Shown here: piece by piece, positions 1 through 4,967 of the stretch
Numbering within the stretch: the first letter of the stretch is position 1
Layout of the letters: each line of letters begins with the position of its first letter
Assembly: GCA_023440105.1 (NCBI GenBank)
Contig: JAEXSY010000018.1
Location: 1-5,508 of the forward strand
Direction of reading: 5' to 3'
DNA length: 5,508 bases
Origin: Bacillota bacterium
Lineage (GTDB): Bacteria; Bacillota; Clostridia; Clostridiales; Clostridiaceae
Notes under the pieces: model-generated
The model's database searches: none
What the model was told of the DNA's origin: nothing
Seen by the model: only the letters and a program-made list of their open reading frames with translations
Position numbers and translations under genes: made by a program

Positions 1-61
1 CTAAACTTAGTTCTCTGTTCAATTTTCAAAGACCAATTTCAAATGCTTTCCTCGAAAGCAC
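1..61 (-). other. rRNA operon leader with boxA antitermination sequence
   Basis: The minus strand from about 61 down to 1 reads as the start of a pre-16S rRNA leader. It carries TGGTCTTTGAAAA (35-23), close to the boxA core TGYTCTTTNA at which NusB/NusE assemble in rRNA antitermination. CTTTGAAAATTGAACAG-type wording is familiar from clostridial and bacillar sequence just before mature 16S, and also before 23S. The two strong promoters upstream favour the 16S leader. No mature rRNA sequence is inside the window, so the operon is inferred from its control region. Confidence 0.7.
44..60 (-). repeat. Perfect hairpin at the 5' end of the rRNA leader
   Basis: TGCTTTC and GAAAGCA form a perfect 7-bp stem with a 3-base loop. 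It begins about one base after the predicted P2 start site, so the leader RNA would begin with a stem-loop. No U run follows, so it is not a terminator. It may protect the 5' end or space it from boxA; that is inference. Confidence 0.55.
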
Positions 62-67
62 TTTCTT

Positions 68-96
68 AGTATATCACTCAAGATTTTTACTGTCAA
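68..96 (-). promoter_or_regulatory. Downstream sigma-A promoter (P2) of an rRNA operon
   Basis: On the minus strand a perfect TTGACA (96-91) and TATACT (73-68) are separated by the optimal 17 bases. The bases upstream of -35 (about 97-120) are almost pure A/T in short tracts and resemble an UP element. Transcription should start near position 61, just before a hairpin and a boxA element. This near-consensus core plus an A/T-rich upstream region is typical of rRNA promoters. The rRNA gene itself lies off the left edge. Confidence 0.8.
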
Positions 97-153
97 GATT
101 TTTTAAATTAAAATCTTTAAGCTTTCAGGCTCATTACAGCTGCCTCATCTCGG

Positions 154-203
154 CGACGTAGAATATAATATCACAGCCTTATCTATAAATTATTCTACCG
201 TCG
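154..203. repeat. Inverted repeat between the two rRNA promoters
   Basis: CGACGTAGAATA (154-165) pairs with TATTCTAC plus GTCG (191-203), giving 12 base pairs with one bulged C at 199 and a 25-base AT-rich loop. It lies between the two tandem promoters. It would therefore be transcribed only from P1 and could fold in that RNA. It has no U tract and does not look like a terminator. Its role is unknown. Confidence 0.5.
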
Positions 204-268
204 ACAAAATCCTTAATATTATATGTATTTTTCTTTAATATTCTTCTCTATTCTAATCTTTTCTTATA

Positions 269-296
269 ATGATACGCTAGGATATGTATATGTCAA
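269..296 (-). promoter_or_regulatory. Upstream sigma-A promoter (P1) of an rRNA operon
   Basis: Read on the minus strand, a perfect -35 TTGACA (296-291) is followed after 16 bases by TATCAT (274-269), which matches the -10 consensus at five of six positions. It points left, toward a second promoter at 96-68 and a boxA-containing leader, which is the usual tandem arrangement of rRNA promoters. It starts only about 45 bases beyond the folA terminator, so the rRNA unit is insulated from thyA-folA. The hexamers are seen directly; promoter activity is inferred. Confidence 0.6.
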
Positions 297-342
297 AATG
301 TTTAGTAAGTATATCATCCTCTGTAGTTGAATGATAAAAACA

Positions 343-379
343 ATAGGCTATTAAGTGTAGGAGCAACTTAATAGCCTAT
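343..379 (-). terminator. Rho-independent terminator of thyA-folA
   Basis: A perfect 14-bp stem (343-356 with 366-379; arm ATAGGCTATTAAGT) encloses a 9-base loop. On the minus strand it is followed by TTGTTTTTATC. It starts 10 bases after the folA stop codon and lies before the rRNA promoters, so it closes the thyA-folA transcript. Confidence 0.88.
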
Positions 380-389
380 AATAATTATT

Positions 390-893
390 TTATTCTTGTA
401 CAGATACATCTTTCTTCTCTAATATTTGAAAAGTAAAATCAACCCCTGATTTTTCATCATGATGCTCTTCACTTTTTATAACATTCCATTCTTCTTCATT
501 AATATGTGGGAAGAAGGTATCTCCTTCAAATTCAGCATGGAGTCTTGAAAGATAGAGCTTCTTTGCATAAGGCAGTAGAAGTCTAAATATCTCTCCCCCT
601 CCTATAACGAAGAATTCATCCTCATCCTCAATATAGGTTTTTAAATCCTTAATGCTAGTAAGAATAATAACATCCTGATTTTCTATCCTGAAATTATGAT
701 CTCTTGTGAGGATAATATGTGATCTTCCTTCTAATATTCCAGGCATAGATGCAAAGGTTTTTCTCCCCATGATAATAGTTTTACCGTAAGTTATCTTTTT
801 GAATATGGCTAAGTCCTCAGGTATATGCCATATAAGCTTATTATCCTTTCCTATAACTCTATTCTCTGCAACTGCCGCTACAAAACTTATCAT
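390..893 (-). CDS. folA: Dihydrofolate reductase
   Basis: This enzyme (EC 1.5.1.3) reduces dihydrofolate to tetrahydrofolate with NADPH in the cytoplasm and is the target of trimethoprim. The 167-aa length is normal for bacterial DHFR. The N-terminal AxAxNRVIG loop is present, followed by Trp22. Glu26 sits in WHIPEDL at the place of the catalytic acid (Asp27 in E. coli), with Phe31 after it. The NADPH-binding MGRKTF is at 42-47, the folate-contacting Arg57 lies in LEGRSHIILTR, and VIGGGEIF is at 96-103. No key residue is missing. The start ATG directly follows the thyA stop (TAAATG on the minus strand). Its ribosome binding site, GGAGGTGG at 909-902, lies inside the last thyA codons, so translation is probably coupled. 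It recycles the dihydrofolate that ThyA produces. Confidence 0.97.
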   Translation of the reverse strand: MISFVAAVAENRVIGKDNKLIWHIPEDLAIFKKITYGKTIIMGRKTFASMPGILEGRSHIILTRDHNFRIENQDVIILTSIKDLKTYIEDEDEFFVIGGGEIFRLLLPYAKKLYLSRLHAEFEGDTFFPHINEEEWNVIKSEEHHDEKSGVDFTFQILEKKDVSVQE

Positions 894-1688
894 TTATATC
901 GCCACCTCCATTTTTATAGCAGGATGATATTTATAGTCAATGAGCTTAATATCATCAATAGTAAAATCATAAAAATTCTTTATCTCTGGATTTATATATA
1001 ATTTAGGAGCTTCATAGGCGTCGTTTCTTCTAGTTAACTGAAGCTTCATCCCCTCCACCTGATTTTCATATATATGAGCATTATTAATCACATGGGTAAA
1101 TATTCCCGGCTTCAATCCTGTAACCTGAGCAATAAGATGTACAAGCACTGCATACTGTGTCATATTAAATGGAACACCTAGAGGTACATCGCCACTTCTT
1201 TGTACAAGCATACAATTTAGCTTATCTCCTGTAACATCCCACATGGTCATAAAGGCACAGGGATATAAGGATCCACCTTCTAGAAGAGGTATCTGCCACA
1301 AGGACATGATATGTCTTCTGTTCTGAGGATTATTCTTGAGGCCTTCAATGAGGTTATCAAGCTGGTTGTATTCCTTAACAACATATCCATAAGAAGTGCC
1401 TATGGTGCCGTCCTCCTTCATCCATTCATCCCAGATATGAACGCCCTCCTCCTGAAGCTTTTTCACATCATTACTCTGGTCCCTATATATCCAAAGAAGC
1501 TCTTTTACAGAAGTTTTAAAGGCAACAAACTTAGTAGTTAGTATAGGAAACTCTTTTTGAAGATCAAATCTAAAAACTTGGTGAGGAATCTTATATGTAG
1601 GTATACCCGTTCTATTTTCCGATTCATAATATCCATTATCTAAAATATCCTGTACTAAATTTAAATACTGCATGTCTGCATTACTCAT
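894..1688 (-). CDS. thyA: Thymidylate synthase (ThyA, B. subtilis/phi3T-like type)
   Basis: This enzyme (EC 2.1.1.45) methylates dUMP to dTMP using methylene-tetrahydrofolate and releases dihydrofolate. At 264 aa it is full length. Visible family residues are Arg26 (RTG), Glu63 in KELLWIY, Trp86 and Trp89 in GVHIWDEW, Arg124-Arg125, catalytic Cys144 in YPCAF, the dUMP phosphate-binding QRSGD (163-167), Asn175 in VPFN, and His205/Tyr207. The catalytic motif is P-C-A, not the P-C-H of E. coli. Together with FYDFTIDDIKLIDYK near the C-terminus, this resembles, from memory, the B. subtilis ThyA/phage phi3T branch. The start ATG has GGGAGG at 1700-1695, six bases upstream. It is the first gene of a two-gene operon with folA and has its own promoter at about 1724. 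Confidence 0.97.
   Translation of the reverse strand: MSNADMQYLNLVQDILDNGYYESENRTGIPTYKIPHQVFRFDLQKEFPILTTKFVAFKTSVKELLWIYRDQSNDVKKLQEEGVHIWDEWMKEDGTIGTSYGYVVKEYNQLDNLIEGLKNNPQNRRHIMSLWQIPLLEGGSLYPCAFMTMWDVTGDKLNCMLVQRSGDVPLGVPFNMTQYAVLVHLIAQVTGLKPGIFTHVINNAHIYENQVEGMKLQLTRRNDAYEAPKLYINPEIKNFYDFTIDDIKLIDYKYHPAIKMEVAI
902..909 (-). promoter_or_regulatory. folA ribosome binding site inside the thyA coding end
   Basis: GGAGGTGG on the minus strand spans the Glu-Val-Ala codons near the thyA C-terminus and ends 8 bases before the folA ATG. It fixes the folA start and means ribosomes finishing thyA sit on the folA initiation site. Confidence 0.85.
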
Positions 1689-1723
1689 AATTTTCCTCCC
1701 TAATAAAACAAATCTCTATATGT

Positions 1724-1732
1724 ATTATAGCA
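1724..1732 (-). promoter_or_regulatory. thyA promoter, extended -10
   Basis: On the minus strand TGCTATAAT combines a consensus TATAAT (1729-1724) with the TG extension one base upstream (1732-1731). No good -35 hexamer is seen 16-18 bases upstream; that stretch is AT-rich only. The start would be near 1717, giving a 5' leader of about 30 bases before the thyA ATG, too short for a riboswitch. Confidence 0.65.
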
Positions 1733-1821
1733 GATTTTAGAATTTATAATATATAATATGTATTTCCATTTTATTAATTTTAAATACTGCAGTGAAAGAT
1801 AAGTTTCAAATTGCCTTAATC

Positions 1822-1866
1822 ATTAAAAGGCCGATACACTAGACTACTAGTGCTCGACCTTTTAAT
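1822..1866. repeat. Long interrupted palindrome, possible back-up terminator
   Basis: Outer arms ATTAAAAGG (1822-1830) and CCTTTTAAT (1858-1866) pair over 9 bp. An inner CGA/TCG and a further CACTAG/CTAGTG pair up to a 4-base loop, about 18 bp in total with small mismatches. Because the outer arms have the form A-run, GG, CC, T-run, each strand would end in CCTTTT. It could act as a weak terminator in both directions. It lies between the coat operon terminator and the thyA promoter, where no gene is seen. Confidence 0.5.
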
Positions 1867-1894
1867 ATCATACTCATCTATTCCTAATTAAAAC

Positions 1895-1919
1895 GCTGCA
1901 AAGACAGAACCTTTGCAGC
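1895..1919 (-). terminator. Rho-independent terminator of the spore coat operon
   Basis: On the minus strand, GCTGCAAAG and CTTTGCAGC form a perfect 9-bp stem with a 7-base loop, followed by GTTTTAATT. It begins 6 bases after the stop codon of the 42-aa gene. This marks the end of the operon and supports that small gene as a real last member. Confidence 0.8.
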
Positions 1920-1925
1920 AGGTTA

Positions 1926-2054
1926 TTAATCAATTGGATTTCCATTGAAATTTTCATATTTAGGCGGGAGATGTTTATTTCCCGTATTAATAGGTTGCTT
2001 TTCTATTTTGATTCTCTTTCTTCCTTTATTGTTCCCGTCGTTTGTTTTATCCAT
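1926..2054 (-). CDS. Small basic protein of unknown function, 42 aa, last gene of coat operon
   Basis: I do not recognise a family. The 42-aa product has a lysine/arginine-rich first half (NNKGRKRIKIEK at about 8-19) and a Pro/Asn-rich tail (HLPPKYENFNGNPID). It has no membrane segment, no signal peptide and no cysteine. The case for a real gene comes from context. AAGGGGAG (2065-2058) precedes the ATG by 3 bases, the start is 17 bases after the stop of the Coat F gene on the same strand, and a terminator begins 6 bases after its TAA. Position in a sporulation operon suggests a role in the spore, perhaps as a minor coat or spore-core component. That is inference from neighbours only. Confidence 0.7.
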   Translation of the reverse strand: MDKTNDGNNKGRKRIKIEKQPINTGNKHLPPKYENFNGNPID

Positions 2055-2071
2055 AGTCTCCCCTTCTTCTA

Positions 2072-2314
2072 TTATGAACTGTAGCTATCTTTTACCTTCT
2101 GTATTTTCTGTGCCTCTTCATTTTCAGTAGTATACCAGCCCTTTTCACTCATTTTTCCATAGATGTCTTTTTGCATTGTTATACTATGGCATAAAGCATC
2201 CTTAAATGCATCGACAATCTCTGGACTGGAGGATTCAATAACTCCATGAAGATATAAATCACATACTCCTTTAATCGTTAAAAGCATTTCTTCTGCAAGC
2301 TGCCTATCATTCAT
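2072..2314 (-). CDS. Coat F domain spore coat protein, 80 aa
   Basis: This small protein belongs to the Coat F family (PF07875; named after B. subtilis CotF), helical proteins with a ferritin-like pattern that are found in the spore coat. Nearly the whole chain is one such domain. The family wording is clear: MNDRQLAEEMLLTIKGVCDL at the N-terminus, then an IESSSPEIVDAF turn, then MQKDIYGKMSEKGWY at 47-61 with the conserved Gly-Trp-Tyr. It is shorter than B. subtilis CotF, as is common for clostridial single-domain members. GGGAGGGG (2328-2321) overlaps the stop codon of the upstream 57-aa gene and precedes the ATG by 6 bases, so the two are co-translated. Expression should be in the mother cell during sporulation. 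The family is firm; the exact coat layer is not known. Confidence 0.9.
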   Translation of the reverse strand: MNDRQLAEEMLLTIKGVCDLYLHGVIESSSPEIVDAFKDALCHSITMQKDIYGKMSEKGWYTTENEEAQKIQKVKDSYSS

Positions 2315-2327
2315 TAGCTTCCCCTCC

Positions 2328-2501
2328 CTATAAAAGTTTATAGAATGTGTCGAAGATTTCCTGATGTCTCTTAGCTAACTCTTCAGCTAAAGCTTTGAGC
2401 TCTGGATTCTGAAACTTTTCTGCAAAATCCTGGCACTGCAGCTTTAAGTGCTTTTCATGACCTAAGGCATCCTCTATGTACAATAATTCTTTTGGGGACA
2501 T
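2328..2501 (-). CDS. Small spore coat-like helical protein, 57 aa
   Basis: The 57-aa product is predicted to form two amphipathic helices (about 3-30 and 33-56) around a QNPEL turn. The pattern, LL..E.ALGHEKHLK, then a P-E-L turn, then LA..H.EIFD, resembles the helical hairpin of Coat F/ferritin-like spore proteins, though without the MxxKGWY tail of the next gene. I read it as a companion coat protein; this rests on pattern and context, not on a firm family match. AAGAGGTGAT (2514-2505) gives a good ribosome binding site for the ATG at 2501. An ATG six bases upstream is in another frame. It is the first gene of a three-gene operon, 13 bases before the Coat F gene, with a mother-cell-type promoter upstream. 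An accidental open frame with this spacing is unlikely. Confidence 0.8.
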   Translation of the reverse strand: MSPKELLYIEDALGHEKHLKLQCQDFAEKFQNPELKALAEELAKRHQEIFDTFYKLL

Positions 2502-2566
2502 CTCATCACCTCTTCATTAATTATCTTTTGATATCTAACTAATTACTGTAATTTTAAGTCTACAAC

Positions 2567-2597
2567 TATATTATGTGTAGAAAATTATATATTATTT
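2567..2597 (-). promoter_or_regulatory. Candidate sporulation (sigma-E or sigma-K) promoter of the coat operon
   Basis: On the minus strand CATAATATA (2575-2567) fits the sigma-K -10 form CATANNNTA and matches six of eight positions of the sigma-E form CATACAAT. AAATAAT (2597-2591), 15 bases upstream, is similar to the sigma-E -35. The sigma-K AC is not seen at the expected place, so sigma-E is slightly favoured. It lies about 66 bases before the first coat gene. Confidence 0.45.
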
Positions 2598-2650
2598 ATC
2601 AATGGCTTCAGGATATATTCTTTGTTATCTACAGTAAATTAAGAATATTG

Positions 2651-2675
2651 TATGTTAACAGAAAATATGTTAGCA
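2651..2675. repeat. Tandem direct repeat upstream of the MFS gene
   Basis: TATGTTAACA (2651-2660) and TATGTTAGCA (2666-2675) match at nine of ten positions and start 15 bases apart, separated by GAAAA. They lie in the divergent region between the coat operon and the transporter, 90-115 bases before the transporter start. They could be paired regulator sites; no regulator gene is visible in the window. Confidence 0.4.
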
Positions 2676-2766
2676 TAAAACTATTATAAAATGGTCATTA
2701 TAACCGGATTTATTCCCTTATTATACCTTTCATTCCGGGAATCAGGCCTAGAAAAGGGGAGAAAAA

Positions 2767-4047
2767 ATGAAACTAAATACTAAGCGCACTATTTTAGTGG
2801 GACTAGCTTTTTTATCAATTAGTTCCTTCTGGCAGGTATATGATAATGTAATACCTTTAATTTTAAAAAACACCTTTAATATCAGCGATACTATTTCAGG
2901 GATAATAATGGCTATGGATAATGTACTAGCCTTATTTATGCTCCCATTGTTTGGTAAGCTTTCTGATGGGATTGATACTCCCCTTGGTAAAAGAACACCT
3001 TTTATTATAGGAGGAACCATCTCAGCGGTTATTGTGATGATTTTTATACCTATATCTGATAATATTCGTTCCATGCCTCTTTTTATTGGCGCATTATTTT
3101 TGGCACTACTTGCCATGAGCACCTATCGTTCACCTGCGGTAGCCTTAATGCCTGATGTTACTCCAAAGCCATTAAGATCTAAAGCTAATGCAATCATTAA
3201 TCTAATGGGAGCGGTGGGTGCAATGCTGGCATTAGTACTCATTAAGCTTTTAGTAGATTCCTCCAGTTCACCTAACTATCTTCCTCTATTTATAGCTATT
3301 GCAGTTATAATGATTGCAGCTGTTGTGATACTATTAAAAACTATAAATGAAAAAAAACTTTCCAATGAAATTGCTCTAATAAATGCTGAGGTGGAAACTG
3401 TCGAGGAGTCTTCCCAGGAAGAAGATGCACCTATGGCTAAAGATGTTAAGAAAAGCCTTATCTTTATACTTTTATCCGTTTCCTTCTGGTTTATGGGCTA
3501 TAACGCAATTACCACAGCTTTCTCAAAGTACTATCAAATTTACTGGGGTATGACTGGAAGTGGATATGCAACAAATCTATTAGTAGCTACAGTAGCCGCT
3601 ATTGTATCTTATATTCCTATTGGAGTAATCTCTACAAAAATAGGCAGAAAGAAAACTATTTTAGCTGGAGTAACCCTTCTAGGTTCCATGTTTGCTATAG
3701 CATTTATTTTTACCAGCTACCATCCTTCAGTAAATATACTTTTTGCAGTAGTTGGCTTTGCCTGGGCGGCTATTAATGTAAATTCCTATCCAATGGTAGT
3801 GGAAATGAGTAAAGGAAGCGATGTAGGTAAATTTACTGGCTATTATTATACCTTTTCTATGTCTGCTCAAATAGCTACACCGATATTATCTGGATTTCTT
3901 CTTGATAACATAGGCTATGAAAGCTTATTCCCTTATGCTACATTCTTTGTAGCCTTATCCTTTATTACAATGCTTTTTGTTAAGCATGGAGATAGTAAGC
4001 CTGTACCAGCTAGGAGTAAGCTGGAAGCCTTTGATGTAGAAGACTAA
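2767..4047 (+). CDS. MFS transporter, GPH/SLC45-like type
   Basis: This is a cytoplasmic-membrane secondary transporter of 426 aa with about 12 hydrophobic segments (TM1 near 9-31 through TM12 near 387-405). A charged cytoplasmic loop at 191-229, rich in Glu and Lys, divides the two halves. Motif-A-like loops occur in both halves: GKLSDGIDTPLGKRTPFI (63-80) and STKIGRKKTI (289-298). KRTPFI after TM2 and YRSPAVALMPD (120-130) before TM5 are typical of the proton- or sodium-coupled glycoside symporters related to SLC45. These features suggest uptake of a sugar or similar solute, but the substrate cannot be read from the sequence. AAGGGGAG (2754-2761) precedes the ATG by 5 bases. The phosphodiesterase gene follows after 45 bases with no terminator between, so the two are probably one transcript. 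The loop length and helix count are normal, with no sign of damage. Confidence 0.88.
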   Translation: MKLNTKRTILVGLAFLSISSFWQVYDNVIPLILKNTFNISDTISGIIMAMDNVLALFMLPLFGKLSDGIDTPLGKRTPFIIGGTISAVIVMIFIPISDNIRSMPLFIGALFLALLAMSTYRSPAVALMPDVTPKPLRSKANAIINLMGAVGAMLALVLIKLLVDSSSSPNYLPLFIAIAVIMIAAVVILLKTINEKKLSNEIALINAEVETVEESSQEEDAPMAKDVKKSLIFILLSVSFWFMGYNAITTAFSKYYQIYWGMTGSGYATNLLVATVAAIVSYIPIGVISTKIGRKKTILAGVTLLGSMFAIAFIFTSYHPSVNILFAVVGFAWAAINVNSYPMVVEMSKGSDVGKFTGYYYTFSMSAQIATPILSGFLLDNIGYESLFPYATFFVALSFITMLFVKHGDSKPVPARSKLEAFDVED

Positions 4048-4092
4048 TATTATTAAATTTATAAGTGCTTACCTAAAAACTTGGAGGTCTAT

Positions 4093-4932
4093 ATGACAAC
4101 TTTTTTGTATGCTTTAATGATTATTTTCATTTTACTATTGCTATGGATATTGATGATAAGTCCCAGAAGAAACGGTCCCAGCCTAAAGGATATGCAGCCC
4201 TTTGATTATGCTCACAGAGGTCTATTTAATGAAAATGACGGAGTGGATGAAAATTCTCTGGAAGCTTTTAGAAGAGCAACGGATAAAGGTTTTGGTTCTG
4301 AGCTGGACGTTCACCTGACCAAGGATGGTAAGCTTGTGGTTATGCACGACGATAGCTTAAAGAGAACCGCAGGAGTGGATATAAACATCAGTGACTCCAC
4401 CTTAGAGGAGCTTAGAAAGAACAGACTTAAGTATACAGGGGAAGTGATACCTACCTTTGAAGAAGTTCTTGCACTAGTAGATAGCAGAGTACCTTTGATT
4501 ATTGAACTAAAAACTGTAAAAGGTAATTATGCGGAGCTTACTAAAGCTACAGTAGATATCTTAAAGGGGTATAACGGAAAATATGCTATTGAATCCTTTG
4601 ATCCTAGAGTTATTTACTGGTTAAAAAATAATCATCCAGAAATAATTAGAGGACAATTAACTGAAAGCTTCAAAATTACTGAAGGAGCTGTTAACCCCTT
4701 TCTTGGCTTCATCCTTAGGAATCTTCTAACGTCTTTTTTATCAAAGCCTGACTTTATTTCTTATAAGGTAGAGGATAGAAAGTCCATCAGCCTCAGAGCT
4801 GCTAAGGCAATTTACGGAGTTAACATAGCCTATTGGACTGTCCGAGATAAGGCGCTGATTAAAGAACTAAAAAAGAAGGGTGCCATAATTATTTTTGAAT
4901 ATCCAAATCAGAGAGTTAAAAAGAAGCAGTAA
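4093..4932 (+). CDS. Membrane-anchored glycerophosphodiester phosphodiesterase family protein
   Basis: Members hydrolyse glycerophosphodiesters to glycerol-3-phosphate and an alcohol (EC 3.1.4.46), with a divalent metal. The 279-aa chain has one N-terminal membrane helix (about 4-23) followed by Arg-Arg, then a GDPD barrel. Catalytic marks are His41-Arg42-Gly43, Glu53-Asn54, Glu70-x-Asp72, His85-Asp86 and Glu138-x-Lys140; the C-terminus keeps YWTVRD. The metal and acid-base residues are all present, so it should be active. The usual C-terminal TDYP-like ending reads FEYP. Positive charges after the helix favour a cytoplasmic catalytic domain, with the helix an uncleaved anchor. I chose the ATG at 4093 because GGAGGT (4083-4088) sits just before it; the in-frame TTG at 4081 overlaps that site. 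It lies after the MFS gene and before a strong terminator. The exact substrate is unknown. Confidence 0.9.
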   Translation: MTTFLYALMIIFILLLLWILMISPRRNGPSLKDMQPFDYAHRGLFNENDGVDENSLEAFRRATDKGFGSELDVHLTKDGKLVVMHDDSLKRTAGVDINISDSTLEELRKNRLKYTGEVIPTFEEVLALVDSRVPLIIELKTVKGNYAELTKATVDILKGYNGKYAIESFDPRVIYWLKNNHPEIIRGQLTESFKITEGAVNPFLGFILRNLLTSFLSKPDFISYKVEDRKSISLRAAKAIYGVNIAYWTVRDKALIKELKKKGAIIIFEYPNQRVKKKQ

Positions 4933-4933
4933 C

Positions 4934-4964
4934 AAAAGAGGTGGCCACAAAGGCCACCTCTTTT
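4934..4964. terminator. Bidirectional terminator between the phosphodiesterase gene and htpG
   Basis: A perfect 13-bp stem (AAAAGAGGTGGCC with GGCCACCTCTTTT) has a 5-base loop. Its GC-rich core is flanked by an A run and a T run, so both strands end in a U tract. It starts 1 base after the phosphodiesterase stop and ends 3 bases before the htpG stop, serving both convergent genes. Confidence 0.93.
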
Positions 4965-4967
4965 AAA

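Noticed and set aside
1311..1541. Open frame of 76 codons on the plus strand
   Set aside because: It lies entirely antisense to thyA, has no ribosome binding site, and its product resembles no known protein.
1689..1717. Folate-type riboswitch in the thyA leader
   Set aside because: The predicted leader is only about 30 bases and has no stem beyond the ribosome binding site region.
1740..1821. A gene or RNA between the thyA promoter and the palindrome
   Set aside because: The stretch is AT-rich without a supported frame, ribosome binding site or stable fold. I see nothing in it.
1945..2130. Open frame of 61 codons on the plus strand, hydrophobic product
   Set aside because: It is antisense to the 42-aa gene and the end of the Coat F gene. 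Its hydrophobic look comes from reading the complement of Lys/Glu-rich coding sequence.
2676..2730. Sigma-A promoter of the MFS transporter
   Set aside because: Several -10-like words exist (TATTAT at 2682 and 2719), but none has a convincing -35 at 16-18 bases, so I do not call one.
2748..3122. Open frame of 124 codons on the minus strand
   Set aside because: It is antisense to the start of the MFS transporter, whose family motifs are unambiguous, and it has no good start signal.
4081..4092. TTG at 4081 as start of the phosphodiesterase
   Set aside because: The TTG overlaps the GGAGGT ribosome binding site that serves the ATG at 4093, and no second site lies upstream of it.
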